Positions 1 through 6,379 of a stretch of 10,080 nucleotides of DNA are shown here, one piece after another. A program made the translations under genes and the position numbers. Each line of letters opens with the position of its first letter. The first letter of the stretch is position 1. The notes below the pieces were generated by a model. That model was not told the DNA's origin. It saw only the letters and a list, made by a program, of their open reading frames with translations, and did no database searches. This DNA is from an uncultured Collinsella sp. (GTDB lineage: Bacteria; Actinomycetota; Coriobacteriia; Coriobacteriales; Coriobacteriaceae), in contig CAJLAN010000042.1 in assembly GCA_905204635.1 (NCBI GenBank), positions 1 to 10,080 on the forward strand, given 5' to 3'.

Positions 1-1414
1 CTGCCGGCGGGGGAGGCGTCTGCGAGGACGAGCTGGCCTTTTTGCCCATGTAGAGCAGGTGGTAGCAGGCGCTGACGGTGCTCTGCGTGAGGTCCCAGCC
101 CAGGGCCTCCCACATGGCGGTCTGCGCGATGCAGTAGAAGTAGATGTTGTCCTGACCGATAAACTGGTAGATCTGTGCGTCGTCCGAGCACCACCAGTCG
201 CGCCAGTCGAGCGAGCTGTGCTGGTAGGTGGGCGCGGGCACCTGTGTGGAGTCGGCAGCGGGCTCGCCCATGAGGGCGGCATCCTGGGCGGCGACGCCCT
301 CGGTCACGCCGGCGGCCTTGGCATCGCGCGCGAGCACGGTACGCGTATAGCTGATGGGCGCCCACAGGCTCTCTGGCCAGCACCAGCAGGTGACGTCGGA
401 AACGCCGTCGACCTGGGGCACCGGAACGCCCCAGTCGATGTTGCCGGTGATGCGGAAAGGCACGAGCGCTTTGCCGCTGCGGAAGCGCACGCCGCCGTTG
501 GCGAGCACCGCATGGGCGTCGTCGCGCTCCTTCCAGCTGGGGAAGGTGACGGTAAAGCTGCTCTTGTTTCCCTCGGGCTCCAGCACGGTGTGCTCGGGCA
601 GCTGGTCCTCGACGGCATCGAAGGCCTCGCGGAACTTGTTTTGGATATAGAGCTGGGCCGGCAGCAGCCACTCCTCCATGGTCTTGGAGACCACGGAACG
701 AACCTGCGGGTTCTGGGCGAGCTTGGCGGTGTAGGTCTTCATAAAGTCGAGGTAGGCCGGCAGGTCGAAGTAGAGGTTGTCGACCGGGCGCAGCTCGGGC
801 ACCTCGCCGGTGAGCTGGCTCTTGGGTGCGATGAGCTCCTCGGGCTCAAACTGGTGACCCAGGTCGCACTCGTCGGCATAGGCCTTCTCGGACTTGCAGC
901 CCTGGATGGGGCAGCGGCCGATCACTTGGCGGCCGTTGAGGAACGTGCCGGCCTTGGCGTCGTAGAACTGCAGCGTGGAGCGCTTGGAGATGGTGCCCTG
1001 CTCATGCAGGCGCTCGATAATCTCGGCGGTCACTTCGTTGTGAATCTGCGCAGCCGGCTCAAGGCCCGAGCCGCCGTAGATATCGCAGCTGATGTTGTAG
1101 TTGTTGAGGGTCGCTGCTTGGCGGGAGTGATTGGACTCGACGTACTCGTTAATGGACTTGTCGTAGCCCTCGTTCTCCTTGAGCTTGCGGTAGCTCTCCA
1201 TGATGGGCGAGCCGTAGCAGTCGGTGCCCGAGGTGAAGATGACGTTCTCGCGGCCCAGACGGTCGCGCAGGAAGCGGGCGAAGAAGTCGGCCGGGACAAA
1301 GACGCCGCCGACGTGGCCAAAGTGAAGGCCCTTGTTGCCGTAGGGCTCGCCGGCGGTAACGATGGCGCGGCGAGGCCAGCTGGGACGGTCGTTCATGGAG
1401 TATTTTGATGCCAT
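1..1414 (-). CDS. metG: Methionyl-tRNA synthetase-like class I aminoacyl-tRNA synthetase (partial, 3' end outside window)
   Basis: The first 471 codons are visible and the gene runs off the left edge. The family charges tRNA with methionine in the cytoplasm using ATP. What is seen: a HIGH-type motif, HFGH, at residues 31-34; a zinc-knuckle-like region with C168, C173, C183 and H187; the MetRS-like stretch EPEELIAPKS followed by NLYFDLPAYLDF; a WGVPVP strand; and the segment FIGQDNIYFYC. The KMSKS signature position reads KASSSS (residues 459-464), so the second lysine is lost. The start at 1414 is preferred over the in-frame ATG at 1396 because GAAGGAG lies four bases upstream of it. No other gene follows on this strand within the window. 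It may be the housekeeping enzyme of this lineage or a MetRS paralogue with an altered role; the missing C-terminal half would help decide. Confidence 0.8.
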   Translation of the reverse strand, partial: MASKYSMNDRPSWPRRAIVTAGEPYGNKGLHFGHVGGVFVPADFFARFLRDRLGRENVIFTSGTDCYGSPIMESYRKLKENEGYDKSINEYVESNHSRQAATLNNYNISCDIYGGSGLEPAAQIHNEVTAEIIERLHEQGTISKRSTLQFYDAKAGTFLNGRQVIGRCPIQGCKSEKAYADECDLGHQFEPEELIAPKSQLTGEVPELRPVDNLYFDLPAYLDFMKTYTAKLAQNPQVRSVVSKTMEEWLLPAQLYIQNKFREAFDAVEDQLPEHTVLEPEGNKSSFTVTFPSWKERDDAHAVLANGGVRFRSGKALVPFRITGNIDWGVPVPQVDGVSDVTCWCWPESLWAPISYTRTVLARDAKAAGVTEGVAAQDAALMGEPAADSTQVPAPTYQHSSLDWRDWWCSDDAQIYQFIGQDNIYFYCIAQTAMWEALGWDLTQSTVSACYHLLYMGKKASSSSQTPPPPA

Positions 1415-1546
1415 GGGACTCCTTCGCATATGGTGAGAGCGCGGCCGGGCGCAAGGCTTGGCGACGCGGTGGTCAATTCGTGCATATCGTTCGACATTAT
1501 CGCACATGCGGACGGGTACGTGGCAGGGGCGCTATCCTAAGATGCT
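1415..1546. promoter_or_regulatory. Divergent intergenic region between the synthetase-like gene and the protease-like gene
   Basis: This 132-bp gap must hold the promoters for two divergent genes. On the minus strand GAAGGAG just before 1414 is a good ribosome binding site. On the plus strand the ATG at 1547 has no convincing Shine-Dalgarno sequence. A TATCCT hexamer at 1533-1538 sits where a -10 box would give a transcript starting at or just before the ATG, suggesting leaderless or nearly leaderless expression. No good -35 match is seen. The promoter assignment is inference. Confidence 0.3.
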
Positions 1547-2099
1547 ATGAATGAGATTTCCAACATACATGCGTTTGAGGACGAGGATTTTCTGCACGCT
1601 TGCTTCGTGTGGGGGATGGTCGTAGTCGGCGTGTTTGCCGTGTGCTTGGTGCCGGTGTTTATGCTGCTGGGTGGGCCTGCGGACTTGGATGCGGCTGACG
1701 CGGGCGGCTGGATGGCTGTCGTGGGCTGGATAGTCGGCTTGGCTGCGATCTCAATGGCGTCGTTCGCCGTGCACGAGCTGGTGCACGGTGTGTTTTTTAA
1801 GCTGCTGGCGCCTGCGGGCGCGAAGGTGACCTTTGGGGCGAATCGCGAGACGGCGATGATCTATGCCTGCGCCGAGGGCGTTGTGTATTCGCGCCGGCGG
1901 TACATGGCGGTTTGCCTGGCGCCGACGGTTGTTGTGACGGCGGCGTTTGCCCTGGGATTTGCGTTCTCGGGCTATCCGCTGCTGTGCTACCTGGCGGTCG
2001 GGTTGTGTGGGCGATTGGTATTACGTGCGGACCATTTTGCGCGACCGCCGCATTGTCGCCTGCGAGGATACGTCCTTTGGCGTGCGCTTTTTTGGGTGA
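1547..2099 (+). pseudogene. Frameshifted DUF3267-type membrane zinc metalloprotease-like gene
   Basis: The reading frame from ATG 1547 gives an acidic N-terminus, then hydrophobic segments at about residues 19-42 and 53-75, a zincin motif HELVH at 76-80, and another hydrophobic stretch near 119-150. DUF3267 proteins are putative membrane zinc peptidases of unknown substrate. After residue 150 (base 1996) the frame becomes an arginine-rich tail ending at 2113 that does not look like the family. From base 1998 the +1 frame encodes SGCVGDWYYVRTILRD and continues to FGVRFFG with a stop at 2097-2099, which I recognise as the usual family C-terminus. A deletion of a few bases, not a multiple of three, near 1996-1998 explains this. 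The original stop overlaps the queH ribosome binding site, so the two genes were probably translationally coupled. If the 188-residue frame is expressed, the protein lacks its normal last 33 or so residues. A sequencing error is the alternative. Confidence 0.6.
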
Positions 2100-2103
2100 G
2101 GAG
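2098..2103 (+). promoter_or_regulatory. Ribosome binding site deciding the queH start
   Basis: GAGGAG lies directly before an ATG at 2104 and six bases before a second in-frame ATG at 2110. The spacing favours 2110. The site overlaps the TGA (2097-2099) of the upstream protease-like frame. Confidence 0.6.
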
Positions 2104-2109
2104 ATGTCG

Positions 2110-2685
2110 ATGAAGTCGTTGTTGCTGCATGCGTGCTGTGCACCATGCTCGCTTGAGCCGGTTCGCCTGCTGCGCGAGGAGGGGTTTGAGCCCACGATTT
2201 GCTGGACCAACCCCAATATTCAACCGCGCGATGAATGGCAGCGCCGCTTGGACGAGCTGCGCCGGTGGTGTGCCGATGGCGACATCGAGCTCATCGAGGC
2301 AGGGGAGGACCGCGATCGCTGGGAGACCGGCGTGGCGCCGCTGGGTGCCGACCGAGCCCGTCGCTGTCGCGCGTGCTATGCCCTGCGTCTGGCCGAGGCG
2401 TGCCGCGTGGCCCAGGAGCGCGGGTTTGAGTTTGTGGGCACGACGCTCGCCGTCTCGCCGTACCAGTTGTTCGACACCTGCAATGATGTGTTGGAGCGTC
2501 TGGCTGCCGCCCGCGGTCTCACCCCGGTGATTCGCGATTTTCGCCCGTATTACCCCGAGGCGACACGCCGTTCGCGCGAGCTTGGCATGTATCGGCAGAA
2601 CTACTGTGGTTGCCGCTTCTCGGCTGTCGAGGCGGCCATGGACCGCGCCCGTATCCGCGACGAGCGCAAAGCCGCCAAAAAGTAG
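2110..2685 (+). CDS. queH: Epoxyqueuosine reductase QueH
   Basis: The 191-residue product matches the QueH (formerly DUF208) family, which reduces epoxyqueuosine to queuosine at the wobble base of tRNAs with GUN anticodons. It is the last step of the pathway and a non-homologous replacement for the B12-dependent QueG. Seen in the sequence: the N-terminal HACCAPC (C9, C10, C13), RCRACYALRL (C86, C89) and NYCGC (C166, C168). The paired cysteines are those expected to hold the iron-sulfur cluster and metal site of the family. Length is normal. The start at 2110 is chosen from ribosome-binding-site spacing; ATG 2104 would add only two residues. It follows the broken protease-like gene by a few bases and probably shared its transcript. 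It faces the XRE regulator tail to tail across about 60 bp in which no clear terminator is seen. queA, which acts one step earlier, lies 6 kb downstream. Confidence 0.92.
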   Translation: MKSLLLHACCAPCSLEPVRLLREEGFEPTICWTNPNIQPRDEWQRRLDELRRWCADGDIELIEAGEDRDRWETGVAPLGADRARRCRACYALRLAEACRVAQERGFEFVGTTLAVSPYQLFDTCNDVLERLAAARGLTPVIRDFRPYYPEATRRSRELGMYRQNYCGCRFSAVEAAMDRARIRDERKAAKK

Positions 2686-2745
2686 TTCATTTGGGCTGGG
2701 GCCTTGAGCTGTCTGTGCGGTACGGTCGTTTTTGGGAAAGTCGAT

Positions 2746-3402
2746 TTAATTAAGCGTGTGATCGTGGCTCGCTTGATACCAAACGACGACTCCTATGATT
2801 CTAATCCTCCGTTTGTTAAACATCAGATCCGGACTTGCTGTTGCATATGAATGGGACGACAGCACAATCATGTCGTTTCCTTCTGCAAATCGCCTAATTA
2901 CCGGTGTTTTACCGTCTGCGAGCGCCAATACAGCACAGCCGTTCCAAGGCTTTGCGGTGGTATCGACAAGTAGTAAGCTGCCGGGAGGGTAAATGCGGGA
3001 CATTTCGTCACCTTTGATTTTAACGAAAACGCTATGTGGGTGACGCTTGGCTACGTCTACGGGCGCGCAAGCATTTTGTTGGCTGTGCGTGATGCGGCGC
3101 TTTTGCGATTCGATATCGATGACGGGAAATGCGCCCTCCATTTCGTGGATAGCAGGGTCTTCGTCGGTGACGATTCTTTTATTTGCGAGCTTTACGGCCA
3201 AACCGTTTTCCTCGCCAACAAGTTCATCGCGGGTGCAACCGAAGAGCGCTTGTAACTTTTCAATATGGCGCTCACGGGGGGCATACCGACTTTTTTCCCA
3301 ACGACAAACGGTCTCTTTAGATACCCCCAACATCTCTGCAAGTTGCGCCTGACCAAGATGCTCCATGGTGCGGAGTTTACGAATATTTGCCCCGAAGCCC
3401 AT
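2746..3402 (-). CDS. XRE-family regulator with LexA/S24-like C-terminal domain
   Basis: The 218-residue product has an N-terminal helix-turn-helix (about residues 5-62; key part QAQLAEMLGVSKETVCRWE) typical of Cro/C1-type DNA-binding proteins. A linker follows, then a C-terminal domain (about 120-210) resembling the S24/LexA fold: VKIKGDEM, YPPGSLLLVD and a terminal IIGVVVW strand. In self-cleaving members the first motif is GDSM and a lysine follows later. Here the serine position is E133 and the lysine region reads VIRRF (R170), so self-cleavage is not expected; the domain more likely dimerises or senses a ligand. The start at 3402 is two bases after the upstream deiminase stop, with GAGAGG about ten bases before it. 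A start at 3435 inside the deiminase gene is less likely. The gene is almost certainly co-transcribed with that deiminase and is the natural candidate to bind the repeats upstream of it. Confidence 0.85.
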   Translation of the reverse strand: MGFGANIRKLRTMEHLGQAQLAEMLGVSKETVCRWEKSRYAPRERHIEKLQALFGCTRDELVGEENGLAVKLANKRIVTDEDPAIHEMEGAFPVIDIESQKRRITHSQQNACAPVDVAKRHPHSVFVKIKGDEMSRIYPPGSLLLVDTTAKPWNGCAVLALADGKTPVIRRFAEGNDMIVLSSHSYATASPDLMFNKRRIRIIGVVVWYQASHDHTLN

Positions 3403-3404
3403 GG

Positions 3405-4655
3405 CTATAGATCCTCTCGCCACAGGGGGAGGCATAGACAGTTTGTGCCACCATAGCCTTTGGTGAGCTCGTCAATGGATAACGGGAATAATTCCATTCC
3501 TGCTTTCTCAAGCGCTTCGTTGGTCCAAACGTTTTCTTCATATACGCATAGTTTTCCTGGCGAGAGCGCAAGGATAGACGTTGCGTTGTTCCGGCGCTCT
3601 CTTTCGTAGGCGGTTTGATTCCCGCCTCCGCAGTCAATTACTTTTATTGGTTCGCAACAGGCTGCAGAGAGTATTTCCGGAATCGTGCGATCGATAGGAG
3701 TGATCGTAAGGCCCTTTCCGGATCGTTTTAGTTGAATGCTGTATGCATCAACGGCATTGCATATCTCACGATCGATGAGGAACGCGTCGTGATCAATTCT
3801 ACTTATGAACGTATCGAGGTGGATACGCAGCCCGTCAGAGGGGACTCGAATCGCAATTAGCTCGGTGGTCTGGAATTTATTTGAGGTCAGGAGCTCTTTT
3901 GCAAGTGACTCGACGGCGGCGGGTTCAGTTCGGTCAGAGATTCCAACTAAAATTGTCTTAGCACTGATAACAAGAATGTCTCCGCCTTCGATATGGTAAC
4001 TACTCCTGTTCAAATCACATACTGGGGTTTCTCCCATGATCTTGTGGTGGGTGAATATCTGCCGGTATAAGGCGACCTCACGATCACGCTCAGGCCAATA
4101 CATATGATTTAGGATGATGCCGTCTCCGACTACCACAGCAGGATCACGAGTGAAAAAAAGCGTGTTGAGGGGATTGACCAAGAGCGAGGCGGGGTCAAAT
4201 TGCTCGTGCACGAGCGCTCGTAGTGTTTCCGACTGGTTTGAACATAGCTCAGTGTCTCCAAAGCGAATGCCGTTAAGTACTATATTCACCAATTCCTGGG
4301 TGTTCTTAGCGTTCTCAAACAGCTGGGTTATTGTCTCGAGGAACTCTCTGCCTGTTGCTCCGCTGCAACGGAGGTAGTCATCAATAAAATATTTAAGTGA
4401 TTGGGGCTCAGTTTCAAGTGAGTCTTCGAGAAGGTCCCTAATTTCAATGGTTTCTACGCCATGCTTCTTAAGCAATTGAACCATGGAATCGTGCTCATAT
4501 ATTGCTTTGTCGAGGTCAAAACGACCGCTCCATTTTCGCAGGGAGAAAACTTGGCTGAAGTCGGCATCAGGGTAGTTTTGTGTTTCAGCTCCAGGTCGAT
4601 GGACAAGTACGGCTTTTAAATGACCGATTTCATTTGTTATGTGTACGCCTTGCAT
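3405..4655 (-). CDS. arcA: Divergent arginine deiminase-like protein (second copy)
   Basis: The 416-residue product belongs to the guanidino-group-modifying deiminase family; arginine deiminase hydrolyses arginine to citrulline and ammonia in the cytoplasm. Catalytic positions are intact: FFTRDP (R170, D171), HIEGGD (H221, E223, D226), HLD (H279, D281) and the nucleophile cysteine C406 in NCLCLP. Residues matching the known carboxylate-binding arginines are also present (R190, R242). It differs clearly from the copy encoded at 6380-7624: the region around residues 40-60, the helical middle section and the last loop (GYGGTNCLCLP rather than GRGGPRCMSMP) are changed. It is preceded by AGGAG six bases before ATG 4655 and followed after 2 nt by the XRE-type regulator. 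A second arginine deiminase under separate control is the simplest reading. A related guanidino substrate is possible. The gene symbol reflects family, not proven substrate. Confidence 0.85.
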   Translation of the reverse strand: MQGVHITNEIGHLKAVLVHRPGAETQNYPDADFSQVFSLRKWSGRFDLDKAIYEHDSMVQLLKKHGVETIEIRDLLEDSLETEPQSLKYFIDDYLRCSGATGREFLETITQLFENAKNTQELVNIVLNGIRFGDTELCSNQSETLRALVHEQFDPASLLVNPLNTLFFTRDPAVVVGDGIILNHMYWPERDREVALYRQIFTHHKIMGETPVCDLNRSSYHIEGGDILVISAKTILVGISDRTEPAAVESLAKELLTSNKFQTTELIAIRVPSDGLRIHLDTFISRIDHDAFLIDREICNAVDAYSIQLKRSGKGLTITPIDRTIPEILSAACCEPIKVIDCGGGNQTAYERERRNNATSILALSPGKLCVYEENVWTNEALEKAGMELFPLSIDELTKGYGGTNCLCLPLWREDL

Positions 4656-4738
4656 GTCTGTCTCCTGTCCTGCTGGTTTTTATATAAGGCTAAGGCAGGT
4701 TCCTTGTTGTGTTGCGGAAAAGTTAAAAGACGTATGTA

Positions 4739-4790
4739 ATTGATAAATAACATCAATTTTAAAAATCAGATTGATTAATAACGTCACTTT
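4739..4790. repeat. Two tandem operator-like repeats, 31 bp apart
   Basis: Bases 4739-4759 and 4770-4790 are near-identical copies of a 21-bp element, agreeing at 18 of 21 positions. The shared pattern is ATTGATWAATAACRTCAMTT. The first copy is a perfect inverted repeat, TTGAT-N7-ATCAA; the second keeps the left arm and only the TCA of the right arm. Between them AATCA-GAT-TGATT (4764-4776) forms a further small inverted repeat. The 31-bp period is close to three turns of B-DNA, placing both copies on the same face. This is the look of a cooperative repressor or activator site. The binder is inferred to be the XRE-type protein encoded at 2746-3402. Confidence 0.65.
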
Positions 4791-4829
4791 AGCTGCCGTT
4801 CATAGGTGAAAAGCGACACGATGGCGATG

Positions 4830-4843
4830 GTTGGCCGACCAAC
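4830..4843. promoter_or_regulatory. Inverted repeat GTTGG-CCGA-CCAAC in the antiporter leader
   Basis: A 5-bp perfect inverted repeat with a 4-bp centre lies about 65 bases before the antiporter start. It is GC-richer than its surroundings and is not followed by a T run, so it is not a simple terminator. It may be an operator or a small leader hairpin. Chance occurrence cannot be excluded for arms this short. Confidence 0.3.
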
Positions 4844-4908
4844 GCTGAGCAACCTCATACATTTATGGTGCCAGCTGGATAGATGGGAAAAGGAATGAAG
4901 GAGGAGAA

Positions 4909-6351
4909 ATGGCAGCGGAAAGTTCGAAAGGCATCAAGCAGTTCAAGGTCCCGCACGTATATGCGATCATCTTTGCACTTATGGTCATCTTCGCTGTTCT
5001 CACGTGGATTGTTCCCTCTGGGTCCTATCAGCGTCAGGAGGTGAACGGTCGTGAAGTCACTGTCGCAGGTACGTATGAGCAGAGTGAAAAGACATATATT
5101 GACGAGGAAACCGGGGATGAAGTAGATCTCAGACAAGGCGTCTTCGATGTTCTTCAGGCTCCAACGCGCGGTATACAAGAGGCAATTGAGGTCGTTGCAT
5201 TCATCTTGATTGTGGGCGGTTCGTTTCAGGTTATTACTAAAACGGGCGCTATCACGAGCGGAATGGGTCGTGTCGTTCGCCGCTTTAAGAACAAAGACAT
5301 TCTAATTATTCCTATTGCGATGGTTCTCTTTGCATTGGGCGGAACGAGCTTTGGCATGGCGGAAGAAACTCTTCCGTTCTTTGCGATCTTCATGCCAATT
5401 ATGATGGCTATGGGCTTCGACTCGATGACGGCGTTCATGGTCGTGTTCGTTGGAGCGCGCACGGGTTACATCGCCTCAACGATTAATCCGTTTAATGTTC
5501 TCATTGCGCAAGGTATTCTTGGTATTCAGGGCAACCCCCAGCTGTGGCTGCGTATGATTGCCTGGGTTGTTTTGACCGCCGTTGCAATTACTTGGGTTGT
5601 CCTCCATGCACGAAGGGTAAAGAAGAACCCTGAGTCATCGATCACATTTGAGGATGATATCGCCAAGAAAGTCGAGTTCGCTGCCGATGAATCTGCCCTT
5701 GACGCGGAATTTACGGGTCGTCAAAAAGGCGTGCTTGCGGTATTTATCGCTGGTATGTGCCTTATCATCTGGGGACTTGTGACCCAGGGCTGGTATATGA
5801 ACGAGATTTCTGCGGTCTTTTTGGCCATGGGCCTGTTGGCTGGTGTTATTGCGGGCTTTAGTCAGGACGTCATCGCTCAGGAATTTGTTGCGGGTATCGC
5901 TGACTTTGCTTTCTCGGCAATTGTCGTTGGACTTGCGCGTGGCATCCTTGTCATTGCCTCTGACGGCATGATCATTGATACCATCCTCAATGCGCTCGCT
6001 ACTGGTCTGGGCGGCATCCCGGCGGTTCTCTTTACTACGCTTCTTTATGCGGTTGAGAACCTCCTGGCGATTCTGGTTCCCAGCTCATCTGGCCTTGCAG
6101 CACTGACCGCTCCCATTTTTGGACCTTTGACCGAACTCATGGGCCTTAATCCCGAGGCTGCCGTGTGGGCTCTCTCCATGGGTAGCGCGACGATGTCTTT
6201 GATCTGTCCTACTAGCGCCATTCTTGTAGCGGGTTTGGGCGTGTGTAAGATCAAGCTTGGCCAGTGGTGGAAGACCGTTTGGAAATTCTTCTTGGTCGTG
6301 TCGCTCATCAATATCGTATTCGTAGCAATCTCGGGACTTATTGCCCTGTAG
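4909..6351 (+). CDS. YfcC-family basic amino acid antiporter (arginine/ornithine exchange, ArcD role)
   Basis: The 480-residue product is a polytopic inner-membrane protein of the YfcC / C4-dicarboxylate anaerobic carrier (DcuC-like) superfamily. Hydrophobic segments begin near residues 17, 93, 130, 155, 173, 212, 275, 300, 330, 368, 417 and 458. Family-type loops are seen: GGTSFGMAEETLPFF (144-158), ASTINPFN (189-196), VPSSSGLAAL (390-399) and the C-terminal CPTSAILVAGL. A soluble acidic stretch (about 40-75) follows the first helix, and a charged cytoplasmic loop lies near 235-272. Members beside arc genes act as arginine/ornithine exchangers, distinct in sequence from the APC-type ArcD of other bacteria. 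Position immediately before arcA and arcB supports that role, although the exact substrate is not shown by sequence. The start is fixed by a strong AAGGAGGAG. It is the first gene of the plus-strand arm and is 28 nt before arcA. Confidence 0.85.
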   Translation: MAAESSKGIKQFKVPHVYAIIFALMVIFAVLTWIVPSGSYQRQEVNGREVTVAGTYEQSEKTYIDEETGDEVDLRQGVFDVLQAPTRGIQEAIEVVAFILIVGGSFQVITKTGAITSGMGRVVRRFKNKDILIIPIAMVLFALGGTSFGMAEETLPFFAIFMPIMMAMGFDSMTAFMVVFVGARTGYIASTINPFNVLIAQGILGIQGNPQLWLRMIAWVVLTAVAITWVVLHARRVKKNPESSITFEDDIAKKVEFAADESALDAEFTGRQKGVLAVFIAGMCLIIWGLVTQGWYMNEISAVFLAMGLLAGVIAGFSQDVIAQEFVAGIADFAFSAIVVGLARGILVIASDGMIIDTILNALATGLGGIPAVLFTTLLYAVENLLAILVPSSSGLAALTAPIFGPLTELMGLNPEAAVWALSMGSATMSLICPTSAILVAGLGVCKIKLGQWWKTVWKFFLVVSLINIVFVAISGLIAL

Positions 6352-6379
6352 GTTTCATGGCTGAAATGGAGTAACAGGA

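Larger units (their letters stand above)
4656..4908. promoter_or_regulatory. Divergent arc control region
   Basis: This A/T-rich 253-bp gap separates the minus-strand deiminase-regulator pair from the plus-strand antiporter-arcA-arcB genes, so both promoters should lie here. On the minus strand TTATAT (complement of 4682-4687) is a candidate -10 box with no good -35 partner, which would fit an activated promoter. The plus-strand side has a strong ribosome binding site, AAGGAGGAG, just before ATG 4909. I could not assign a confident plus-strand promoter. The region also contains the tandem operator-like repeats and a separate inverted repeat listed below. Confidence 0.6.

Noticed and set aside
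59..1408. Long plus-strand open frame of 449 codons
   Set aside because: It is the antisense shadow of the MetRS-like gene, whose minus-strand translation carries clear family motifs; the plus frame is low-complexity in character.
1912..2109. Upstream in-frame extension of queH
   Set aside because: The extension overlaps the protease-like gene in another frame, and QueH homologues begin near the HACCAPC motif; a good ribosome binding site supports 2110.
2686..2745. Bidirectional terminator between queH and the XRE regulator
   Set aside because: The convergent gap is short and I see no stem of useful length, only a small TTAATTAA palindrome next to the regulator stop.
4740..4756. Fnr/Crp-type box at TTGAT...ATCAA upstream of the arc genes
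   Set aside because: Fnr sites have four bases between TTGAT and ATCAA; here there are seven, and both tandem copies keep that longer spacing.
4739..4790. ArgR (ARG box) operators
   Set aside because: ARG boxes have TGA and TCA separated by eight bases in a TGAAT-N4-ATTCA pattern; here the gap is nine and the AAT/ATT arms are absent. An unusual ArgR site cannot be fully excluded.
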